From: Deltaproteobacteria bacterium
Lineage (GTDB): Bacteria; Desulfobacterota; GWC2-55-46; S146-70
Reading direction: 5' to 3'
DNA length: 17,997 nucleotides
NCBI GenBank assembly: GCA_015492395.1
Contig: WGFD01000007.1
Span: 1 to 17,997 of the forward strand
Shown: in pieces, positions 1 through 5,543 of the stretch
How positions within the stretch are numbered: position 1 is the stretch's first letter
Layout of the letters: each line of letters starts with the position of its first letter
Notes under the pieces: generated by a model
Told to the model about the DNA's origin: nothing
The model's database searches: none
What the model saw: the letters and a program-made list of their open reading frames with translations, nothing else
Position numbers and translations under genes: made by a program

Positions 1-538
1 CCCCCGGGAATATTACGTGCCTAACCACCTGAAACGGTCTGGCGCCCAGATTCCTCGCGGCGAGGGAGAGGGCAGGATCGACGCGCATCGTCGCGTCCAT
101 CGTATAGACCAGCACGGACGCAAAACATCCCATGAAGACAATGGCATACTTCTGTTCCTCGCCTATCCCGAGCCATAGCATGGATAGAGGTATCCAACTG
201 AGCGCCGGCAGAGGCCGGATTATCGATATAATCGGACTCAGGGCGGCCCGTACGACGGGATTTATCCCCATTATGAGGCCGCATGGCACGCCGGCCGTGG
301 CGCTGAGAAAGAAACCTACGAGGACACGTACAGCACTGATCCTCACATCATGGAGCAGTACCGCCTCCGGACCGGTGGACATCTGCTTCATTCTGAGCAG
401 TACCTGGCTGGGGGCCGGCAGGAAGAACGGATCGATGACACCTATACGGACAAAAAACTCCCACAGGCCGAGGAAGACAAGCAACCCCATGGAACTTACG
501 ATGGCAACCTGCCAGAGACCGAGGCCCTTCTCCTGCAA
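1..538 (-). CDS. NitT/TauT-type ABC transporter permease, partial (C-terminus beyond window)
   Basis: This is the inner-membrane permease of an ABC importer of the nitrate/sulfonate/taurine/thiamine-precursor type (SsuC/TauC-like). It would form the channel that receives substrate from the binding protein encoded just upstream. The reading frame is open from 538 to the window edge (179 codons). It shows hydrophobic segments at about residues 9-31, in the middle (VRVLVGFFLSATAGVP) and later (KYAIVFMGCFASVLVY). The EAA-loop signature that contacts the ATPase lies near the edge (ARNLGARPFQVVRHVIFP). The start is placed at a TTG one base past the stop of the binding-protein gene, with AAGGAG about 10 bases before it inside that gene, so translation is probably coupled. 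The rest of the permease, and probably the ATPase, lie outside the window. The family is clear; the substrate is not. Confidence 0.9.
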   Translation of the reverse strand, partial: MQEKGLGLWQVAIVSSMGLLVFLGLWEFFVRIGVIDPFFLPAPSQVLLRMKQMSTGPEAVLLHDVRISAVRVLVGFFLSATAGVPCGLIMGINPVVRAALSPIISIIRPLPALSWIPLSMLWLGIGEEQKYAIVFMGCFASVLVYTMDATMRVDPALSLAARNLGARPFQVVRHVIFPG

Positions 539-539
539 T

Positions 540-1604
540 CTATCGGCTCTCCTTGGTGGGTTCTTTGCCGCTTCCCGGTGCTACCGGAAGGATCTCAAGG
601 TTGACCCACTCCCTGAAGGCAGGTCTTCCCGGAATGGCCCTGATCTGTTCATGGAGGATGGCGGAGACATACTCCGCCTGTCCGAAGATACCCGAGTCGC
701 TCATGACGCGAAACTGGTCTTCCGCGCCGTGCCAAATAAACCTCTTGATGTTCTTACGTATGAGTTCAATGTCCTGTTGGATATAACGCCCATGAACAAT
801 CTTTGCCGCGTCATCCAGGTTCTCTCTCAACCAATCGATTGCGACAAAGTAGGCCTCCATAAAACGGCGCGCCCGATCGGGGTCGGCGTCAACCCAGGCC
901 TTGCCTATTATGAGCACGTCCGGCCCGGTCATCGTCCCGAAGCGTCTGTATATCTCGGTGTCGGTGTCCATGGCCAGGACCTTCGCGCCTTCCACCTCCT
1001 TGAGCTGCGAGAATCCGGGTTCCCACACCAAGGCGCCATCGATGTTGCCGGCACGAAAGGCGGCCGGAACATCACCGACCTCGAGATTGACCAGTCGAAC
1101 ATCCTTCGATGGATCAAGGCCATGCTGCCGGAGGATCAAGCGGAGCGTAATATCCACCGAGGAGCCGAATGGAAAGCCTATACTCTTACCTTTAAGATCC
1201 ACAACATCACCTATGCCGGCCCTTACTACAAGGCCCTCAAAACCTGGAGCTATATCCTGGTTCCCTATCCAGTAAAAACGCCGATTCCCATGGGCCATCG
1301 CACTGAGCATGGCTATCTCGCCGAGGCTTGCGAACTGGGCATCACCGGACGAAATCGCGTTGAGGCGGTCCATGCTCTTCCCGATAAAGCTCCATTCCAC
1401 CTCAAAACCATAATCTTCGAATATACCGTTCTCAATACCGATCCAGACCGGTATATGCCCATACCATTGGGAACCCACGGCAACAACCCGGTGCAGACCG
1501 GTCTTGCCGGAACTTGCCGCTCCTCTATCGTCCCTATCACAGCCGGTCGACATCAACACCACGACCACCGCCAATATCAGTGCCGCAACCTTTCTTACAC
1601 TCAC
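540..1604 (-). CDS. NitT/TauT-type ABC transporter substrate-binding lipoprotein
   Basis: Substrate-binding protein of the SsuA/TauA/NMT1-like family, expected to be anchored to the membrane and to deliver a small substrate to the permease that follows. A GTG start at 1604 is chosen over the ATG at 1664 because GGAGG sits 9 bases before it (1614-1618), and because it gives a clean lipoprotein signal: basic SVRK, a hydrophobic run to residue 17, then STGC with the modified Cys at 22. The predicted length is 354 residues. Family features follow: VGSQWYGHIPVWIGIENG at 43-60 (first strand and helix), then GEIAMLSAMAHGN, and a lobe-two stretch with NIDGALVWEPG. The COG3357 regulator gene ends 91 bp upstream and the permease begins immediately downstream. 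The ligand cannot be named; sulfonates, nitrate, bicarbonate and pyrimidine precursors all use this fold. Confidence 0.9.
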   Translation of the reverse strand: MSVRKVAALILAVVVVLMSTGCDRDDRGAASSGKTGLHRVVAVGSQWYGHIPVWIGIENGIFEDYGFEVEWSFIGKSMDRLNAISSGDAQFASLGEIAMLSAMAHGNRRFYWIGNQDIAPGFEGLVVRAGIGDVVDLKGKSIGFPFGSSVDITLRLILRQHGLDPSKDVRLVNLEVGDVPAAFRAGNIDGALVWEPGFSQLKEVEGAKVLAMDTDTEIYRRFGTMTGPDVLIIGKAWVDADPDRARRFMEAYFVAIDWLRENLDDAAKIVHGRYIQQDIELIRKNIKRFIWHGAEDQFRVMSDSGIFGQAEYVSAILHEQIRAIPGRPAFREWVNLEILPVAPGSGKEPTKESR

Positions 1605-1695
1605 GTTCTTCGCCCTCCAATCGCCTATCGGCTGGATGTCCACGGATAATTCAAGCACAATCATCCCAATAATTCAATATCATGGTACAAATAAA

Positions 1696-2019
1696 CTAGG
1701 GGGATATAGAAAACAGCGGTTCTGTAATAGGTCCACCGTGGCAAACGGGGCACCTACCCGGCCTCGTAAGCCTATCCCTCTTCCTGAAGACAAAACCACA
1801 CCCCTTACATTCAGCCGGGGTGACATTCAGCTGATATCCACCCTTATGAGCCGCTCTCTGGATATGCCCAAGATGCCCATAGACCTCCCTTTCACTGACT
1901 CTGACCAGAGTGGAAATCTCCCTGGCCGAGAATCTACCACCTCTGAGTACCTCCTCTATCTCCTTGCGTACGGTTACCCGACGCTCTGCAGGTATTGGGG
2001 CCCCCTTGGATCCCTTCAA
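1696..2019 (-). CDS. HTH plus zinc-ribbon transcriptional regulator (COG3357 type)
   Basis: A 107-residue protein matching the group described as a predicted transcriptional regulator with an HTH domain fused to a Zn-ribbon. The N-terminal part is helical and carries an HTH-like stretch (FSAREISTLVRVSEREVYGHL, about residues 30-50). The C-terminal part has two CxxC knuckles, C71/C74 and C90/C93, which would bind one zinc. The start is TTG at 2019, supported by GGAGG 9 bases upstream and by an in-frame stop shortly before it, which leaves no ATG alternative. It lies directly upstream of the ABC transporter genes in the same direction, 91 bp from the binding protein. Control of that transporter is a reasonable guess, but nothing in the sequence proves it. 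No member of this group is known to me with a defined ligand. Confidence 0.8.
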   Translation of the reverse strand: MKGSKGAPIPAERRVTVRKEIEEVLRGGRFSAREISTLVRVSEREVYGHLGHIQRAAHKGGYQLNVTPAECKGCGFVFRKRDRLTRPGRCPVCHGGPITEPLFSISP

Positions 2020-2057
2020 TGTACCATCCCTCCGTCACCAAAAGCTGACCGCTTCGC

Positions 2058-2097
2058 AAAAAAAACACACTTGTTCCCTGCAGCAAGCTGCGGGGAA
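2058..2097 (-). terminator. Probable Rho-independent terminator after the DUF72 gene
   Basis: Inverted repeat TTCCCTGCAG (2074-2083) and CTGCGGGGAA (2088-2097) around the loop CAAG. On the minus strand this is a 10-bp stem with one C-A mismatch, followed 8 bases later by a run of eight T (2058-2065 complement). It lies 39 bp past the DUF72 stop and before the regulator's TTG start, so it would separate the DUF72 transcript from the regulator-ABC genes. The distance between stem and T run is longer than ideal. Confidence 0.55.
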
Positions 2098-2135
2098 TGC
2101 CCGCCTGTACGGGATGGCCCGAATCTTCTACCGTT

Positions 2136-2870
2136 TCATGTAACCATCGCCATCAACTCCCCGGCATTGATTACAGCATTGCCAAGGGCATCATTATTGA
2201 AATAGGCATATACGTCCATCCCACCATCGACAAAGTCCTTTATCCTCCGTGCCCACTCTGCGAGTTCTCCCTTCGAGTACCGTCCACCATAGAGTGTGGA
2301 CGTGCCGTGAAACCGTATATAGGCAAACGGAGCCGTCACCTCAATGGGTGTCTGAAAACCCGGCATATGATATATACAGAGGGCAATCTCCCTGTCCCTG
2401 AGGATTCTATAGACCTCCTCGTTAAACCACGTACTATCCCTGAATTCGAATACGAACCTCTGCCCACCGGGCAGCAGGCCGATGAAGTCCCTGAGCCTCG
2501 ATGGATTGGACCTCCACCTGGGCGGCAGTTGGAAGAGTATCGGCCCAAGATGCTCACCCAACAAGGCCGCTCTGTCGAGGAAGAGATCGAGCGACCCTTC
2601 CACACCACTCAGCTTCTTCATATGGGTTATGAACCTGCTGCATTTGAGGGCGTAGATGAAACCCCGAGGGGCAGTCTTTTCCCACTCCTCAAAGGCCTTT
2701 GGGGCGGGAAGGTGGTAGAAGGTGTTATTCACCTCAACGGTACTAAAGCGGCCGGTATAAAACCTGAGCAACTCCCCTCCCCTCAACTCCGGAGGGTAAA
2801 AGAGACCTTTCCAGTGTTCGTAGCTCCAGCCCGAGGTGCCTATGAGGGACCTGCCACCCATAGCGCTCAT
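2136..2870 (-). CDS. DUF72 (YecE-like) TIM-barrel protein
   Basis: A full-length member (244 residues) of DUF72, a conserved TIM-barrel-like family with no established reaction. Family blocks are all present: IGTSGWSYEHWKGLFYP near the N-terminus, VEVNNTFYHLP at about 45-56, ILFQLPPRW in the middle, FVFEFRDSTWF, and the end YAYFNNDALGNAVINA. The ATG at 2870 overlaps the stop of the upstream nitrilase remnant as ATGA. GGAGG lies only 3 bases before that ATG and about 12 before the next in-frame ATG at 2861, so the exact start is uncertain by three residues. The gene was evidently the second cistron of a nitrilase-DUF72 pair. A probable terminator follows it. Confidence 0.93.
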   Translation of the reverse strand: MSAMGGRSLIGTSGWSYEHWKGLFYPPELRGGELLRFYTGRFSTVEVNNTFYHLPAPKAFEEWEKTAPRGFIYALKCSRFITHMKKLSGVEGSLDLFLDRAALLGEHLGPILFQLPPRWRSNPSRLRDFIGLLPGGQRFVFEFRDSTWFNEEVYRILRDREIALCIYHMPGFQTPIEVTAPFAYIRFHGTSTLYGGRYSKGELAEWARRIKDFVDGGMDVYAYFNNDALGNAVINAGELMAMVT

Positions 2871-3126
2871 TTCCCTCCGGACAGCAGGTAGAACTCCTCC
2901 CGTCCGTCCCTCATAGCATCATTTAAGGGCGTAATCCTCTTGTCCCTTGCCATCTTTAGGTCGATCTGCATGCTCTTCATAACCTCTCTGTCCCCTGAGC
3001 CACCTCCGGAAAGAACCAGTCGAAGCAGATCATCATACCTACCCTCACGTCTTCCAGGGTACGGCCCAAGTTATAGAACTTGAATGGCATGTTTCCGGTG
3101 TCGAAGATCCTCTTCTCCGAAGCCAT
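2867..3126 (-). pseudogene. Carbon-nitrogen hydrolase (nitrilase family) remnant, internally deleted and frameshifted
   Basis: Two adjoining reading frames each carry a recognisable piece of a nitrilase-superfamily amidase. The first (about 3126-2996) has SEKRIFDTGNMPF and then VGMMICFDWFFPE, which contains the catalytic cysteine of the family. It then runs into a stop at 2976-2974. The second, in another frame, has DREVMKSMQIDLKMARDKRI followed by TPLND and REEFYLL, the usual C-terminal end of these enzymes, stopping at 2867. In intact members (about 260-290 residues) these blocks lie roughly 75 residues apart, so an internal deletion plus a frame change is inferred. The N-terminal 110 or so residues, with the catalytic Glu and Lys, are missing upstream of 3126. 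The remnant overlaps the DUF72 start as ATGA, as an intact operon partner would. Confidence 0.75.
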
Positions 3127-3140
3127 CTGCACTAAGCTAC

Positions 3141-3217
3141 CGGAATACCCGCTCACTGTGCATCTTTAAAAGCCCGGTATTCCGTATCTTTGCGGAATAC
3201 TGCACATAACAATGTGC
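3141..3217. repeat. Nested inverted repeats
   Basis: CGGAATACC (3141-3149) and GGTATTCCG (3176-3184) form a perfect 9-bp inverted repeat with a 26-base interior. GCGGAATAC at 3192-3200 repeats the first arm directly. Immediately after, GCACAT (3202-3207) and ATGTGC (3212-3217) form a second perfect hairpin with the loop AACA. The dispersed repeat copy at 3150-3169 lies inside the first hairpin. Confidence 0.6.
3150..3169 (-). repeat. Dispersed repeat, copy A
   Basis: Read on the minus strand this is TTAAAGATGCACAGTGAGCG, which matches the copy at 12574-12593 (TTAAAGATGTCCAGTGAGCG) at 18 of 20 positions. Both copies lie in non-coding DNA. Function unknown; ends of a vanished mobile element are one possibility. 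Confidence 0.55.
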
Positions 3218-3219
3218 GC

Positions 3220-3342
3220 ATGCCGAGCGTCGGAACAGGGTGGACTAAGACACGACAAGTCGGGGGCAGCGCAGAAATTTACTATTATGATGCTCCGTAT
3301 AGGATAGAAGACTTACCTGAAACAGTCAAGGATGTCCGGTAA
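3220..3342 (+). CDS. Possible 40-residue orphan ORF or gene fragment
   Basis: ATG to TAA encodes 40 residues, beginning MPSVGTGWTK and ending PYRIEDLPETVKDVR. The amino-acid mix (acidic C-terminal half, a YYY run at 21-23) looks more like protein than random frame, but there is no Shine-Dalgarno sequence before the ATG, and the ATG sits just past a hairpin. It may be the tail of a protein whose front was lost. I do not recognise the family. The last codons overlap dispersed repeat copy B, which weakens the case for a functional gene. Confidence 0.2.
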   Translation: MPSVGTGWTKTRQVGGSAEIYYYDAPYRIEDLPETVKDVR

Positions 3343-3345
3343 GCC
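3326..3345 (+). repeat. Dispersed repeat, copy B
   Basis: TCAAGGATGTCCGGTAAGCC is a diverged copy (about 15 of 20) of the sequence at 12574-12593. In both places a related GCG-YTT-CCCGTGCAT block follows: GCGCTTCCCGTGCAT at 3354-3368 and GCGTTTGCCCGTGCAT at 12591-12606. Copy B carries about 12 extra bases between the two blocks. It faces copy A (3150-3169) in inverted orientation. Confidence 0.4.
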
Positions 3346-3417
3346 GCATTGGAGGCGCTTCCCGTGCATCTTGCCAATCCTCTCTTTAAACGTGTGTCTG
3401 CCATCGTAAGCCGAATC

Positions 3418-3451
3418 ATCTTATCCCGTGCACCATTTCACTCGATAAGAT
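3418..3451. promoter_or_regulatory. 8-bp inverted repeat upstream of the LeuT-like promoter
   Basis: ATCTTATC (3418-3425) and GATAAGAT (3444-3451) are perfect inverted arms separated by 18 bases. The pair lies 32 bases before the -35 element of the transporter gene. It could be an operator half-site pair or an RNA hairpin. No cognate regulator is evident beside it. Confidence 0.35.
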
Positions 3452-3483
3452 CACAATCGGAAGCCTTTCAGGCAAATAAGTCC

Positions 3484-3513
3484 TTGCCAAAAGCCCCCCG
3501 CCATAATTATAAT
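3484..3513 (+). promoter_or_regulatory. Sigma-70-like promoter giving a probable leaderless LeuT-like mRNA
   Basis: TTGCCA (3484-3489) and a perfect TATAAT (3508-3513) are separated by 18 bases. The start codon is at 3521, so a transcript begun about 7 bases past the -10 element would start at or next to the ATG. No Shine-Dalgarno sequence precedes this ATG, unlike most genes in the window, which agrees with leaderless translation. Confidence 0.55.
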
Positions 3514-3520
3514 TGCAGCC

Positions 3521-5062
3521 ATGAAAAAGAGGGAACAGTGGGGAACAAGGATCGGCCTGATACTCGCCATGGCCGGAAACGCCATAGGTTTGGGCAACTT
3601 CCTGCGCTTCCCCGTGCAGGCCGCCGATAACGGGGGCGGCGCCTTTATGATACCATACTTCATCTCCTTCATACTCCTGGGTATACCGCTCATGTGGATA
3701 GAGTGGGGAATCGGCAGGTACGGCGGCACTGTAGGACACGGCACGGCGCCAGGCATGTTCGACGCCCTGTGGAAGAACAGGCTGGCAAAATACATCGGGA
3801 TCCTGGGAATACTCCTGCCCCTTATAGTGGTAGTATACTACGTATACATATGCTCCTGGACCCTGGCCTTCGGTATAACCTCCATCTTTGGCTATCTTCC
3901 CCATCCCAACGTCGACCCGAGCTCAATAACGCCCCAGGAGTATCTCTGGCCTTACAAAGACCACCTGTACCAGTATATCGGCGCCACCTCTTCCGGCCTC
4001 TTCTTGAGACCTACGCCATCGGCCTACCTCTTCTTCATCATAACGCTGCTCCTGGCCTTCAGAATACTATATAAGGGGATAGTGGGAGGTATCGAAAAGC
4101 TCAATAAGATAGCCATACCCGCCCTTTTTTTAATGGCCGTAGTCCTACTGATCAGGGTGATAACGCTGCCATCACCTGTAGGAAACAGCCTTAAGGCCCT
4201 GGATGGCTTCTCCTTCCTATGGGAGCCCGACCTTACAGGGCTGTTGAGCAGCAAGGTTTGGCTCGCCGCGGCAGGCCAGATATTCTTCACCCTCTCACTC
4301 GGAATGGGGGCCATAATGACCTACGCCAGCTATGCCAGGAAAGATGAAGACATAGCCCTGGACGGCCTGTCGACGGCATCCCTCAATGAGTTCGCCGAGG
4401 TCGTTCTTGGCAGTACGATCGCAATAGTATCGGCCGTCGTCTTCTTTGGTCCGAATGGCGCGAAGGAGATCGCCGGAGGAGGAGCGTTCAACCTTGGATT
4501 CATCAGCATGCCGGCCATCTTCTCCAACATGCCGTTCGGCCACTTCTTCGGTTTCATATGGTTCCTCCTCCTCTTTTTCGCCGGCCTGACCTCTGTGGTT
4601 GCACTCTCGCAACCGGCGATAGCCTTTCTTGAGGACGAATTCGGATGGAAGAGGGAAAAGTCGGTCATGGTGCTCGGCCTGGCCTTCTTCATATTCGCCC
4701 ATGTCCCAATATTCATCAATGGCGCGCTGGATGAGATGGACTTCTGGGCAGGAACCTTCGGGCTTGTCATTCTCGCCCTTATGGAGGTAGTAATCTTCTT
4801 CTGGATCTTCGGTTCGGAAAACGGATGGAGAGAGATAACGAGGGGCGCTCATATAAAGATACCTAAGGTCTTCTATTACATAATGAAGTACGTCACTCCC
4901 ACATTCCTTGTCGTCATTATAGTCGCATGGAGCTACAACCAACTTCCTGATATACTCTCCAAGTCCGACAGCGGGATATGGATCGCAAGGCTGTTCCTGG
5001 TTACGTTGCTGATAGTCCACATCGTAGCAGTAAGGGTGGCATGGACGAGGAGGAGGAAATGA
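3521..5062 (+). CDS. LeuT-like sodium:amino-acid symporter (NSS/SNF family)
   Basis: Twelve-helix inner-membrane symporter of the neurotransmitter:sodium symporter family (513 residues), coupling Na+ entry to amino-acid uptake. It closely follows Aquifex LeuT from memory of that sequence: LGLILAMAGNA-like start (here IGLILAMAGNAIGLGNFLRF), PLIVVVYYVY, GQIFFTLSL and FFAGLTS. Ligand and sodium residues map as A21, G25, N26 (Na1), V103, Y107, F256, T257, S259, N289, A354, T357 and S358. Gate residues R29 and the DEMDFWAG segment are kept. Pocket differences from LeuT are M262 for Phe259, V359 for Ser356 and L362 for Ile359. The start agrees with the LeuT N-terminus. The gene is translationally coupled through ATGA to a small membrane protein. 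The substrate is probably a hydrophobic amino acid, inferred from the pocket. Confidence 0.95.
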   Translation: MKKREQWGTRIGLILAMAGNAIGLGNFLRFPVQAADNGGGAFMIPYFISFILLGIPLMWIEWGIGRYGGTVGHGTAPGMFDALWKNRLAKYIGILGILLPLIVVVYYVYICSWTLAFGITSIFGYLPHPNVDPSSITPQEYLWPYKDHLYQYIGATSSGLFLRPTPSAYLFFIITLLLAFRILYKGIVGGIEKLNKIAIPALFLMAVVLLIRVITLPSPVGNSLKALDGFSFLWEPDLTGLLSSKVWLAAAGQIFFTLSLGMGAIMTYASYARKDEDIALDGLSTASLNEFAEVVLGSTIAIVSAVVFFGPNGAKEIAGGGAFNLGFISMPAIFSNMPFGHFFGFIWFLLLFFAGLTSVVALSQPAIAFLEDEFGWKREKSVMVLGLAFFIFAHVPIFINGALDEMDFWAGTFGLVILALMEVVIFFWIFGSENGWREITRGAHIKIPKVFYYIMKYVTPTFLVVIIVAWSYNQLPDILSKSDSGIWIARLFLVTLLIVHIVAVRVAWTRRRK

Positions 5063-5169
5063 CTATAAAAGGGTGGCTATTCCTGACTGCATCCTGGGGC
5101 CTTGTGACGGCTCTCCTGATATACTGCTTTTATAATGTACTCTTCGGCAAGGGAAAACACCGCAAGTAG
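5059..5169 (+). CDS. MetS-type small subunit of NSS transporter
   Basis: A 36-residue protein starting MTIKGW, with one hydrophobic helix at about residues 6-29 and a basic tail (GKGKHRK). Its ATG overlaps the TGA of the symporter gene (ATGA), and a GGAGGAGG purine run inside the last symporter codons serves as its ribosome binding site. Position, size and single-helix form match the small subunits found after NSS transporters, such as MetS of the Corynebacterium MetPS methionine/alanine importer. The family is very short and weakly conserved, so the assignment rests mostly on context. It probably sits in the inner membrane beside the symporter. Confidence 0.75.
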   Translation: MTIKGWLFLTASWGLVTALLIYCFYNVLFGKGKHRK

Positions 5170-5543
5170 CACGCCAAGGTAGACTTTAAGGCGCCGAGCC
5201 TAAGTGATCTCCTATCTATAGTTCACCGTACTCTTTTACCCTCCGGCACTCCCAGGCATACCTGGATAGATACGGTACCGTCCAGCGCTACAACCACGCG
5301 ACCATACGGACATACCAACATCTGCCGATCTCTCTTAAAGTTTCAGTTCAATATCCCGAAATATAGTCTGCCCCAAAGAAGCGGAGCGGTGGACAGTGCC
5401 CTCCGGCAGAGGTAAGGTATACAAGCCCATGAACAAGATCTTCCGTATCGATCAACAGTATAAAGCAGTATCTGCCATATCCTAGAGCCTCTCTGGTCCC
5501 TGCGGGGCCAAAAACAGCGGATCTCGGTCAGGAAAGAGATAGT
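5170..5543. other. Intergenic region without a supported gene
   Basis: This 374-bp gap has only short open frames. One on the plus strand (about 5204-5353, no start codon) includes QAYLDRYGTVQRYNHATIRT. One on the minus strand (5321-5223, 32 codons) begins MLVCPYGRVVVALDG. Neither is recognised, and both may be decay products. ACTT..AAGGC and GCCTAAGT near 5180-5205 form an imperfect hairpin past the small-subunit stop, without a T run. TGGTCCC/GGGGCCA (5494-5510) forms a tight hairpin before the next gene. No clear promoter was seen. Confidence 0.5.

Larger units (their letters stand above)
3127..3520. other. Repeat-rich intergenic region between nitrilase remnant and LeuT-like gene
   Basis: This 394-bp gap between divergent units holds no convincing intact gene. 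It contains the truncation point of the nitrilase remnant, nested inverted repeats (3141-3217), two copies of a dispersed repeat (3150-3169 and 3326-3345), a 40-codon open frame (3220-3342), an 8-bp inverted repeat (3418-3451) and a promoter abutting the LeuT-like start (3484-3513). The composition suggests the scar of a lost mobile element, but no transposase sequence was recognised. Confidence 0.6.

Noticed and set aside
132..1649. Long plus-strand open frame of 505 codons antisense to the ABC binding protein and permease
   Set aside because: The opposite strand has clear family motifs, a lipobox and EAA loop. The plus frame is an antisense by-product of codon bias and matches nothing recognisable.
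2097..2891. Plus-strand open frame of 264 codons over the DUF72 gene
   Set aside because: It mirrors the strongly supported DUF72 gene on the minus strand and lacks a ribosome site or known motif.
4295..5020. Minus-strand 241-codon frame inside the LeuT-like gene
   Set aside because: It is very rich in acidic residues and Tyr, as expected from the reverse complement of a membrane protein gene; the plus strand aligns end to end with LeuT.
5170..5543. Transposase remnant suspected from DRYGTVQRYNHATIRT
   Set aside because: It is too short and matches no transposase motif that I can name; kept only as a note on the intergenic region.
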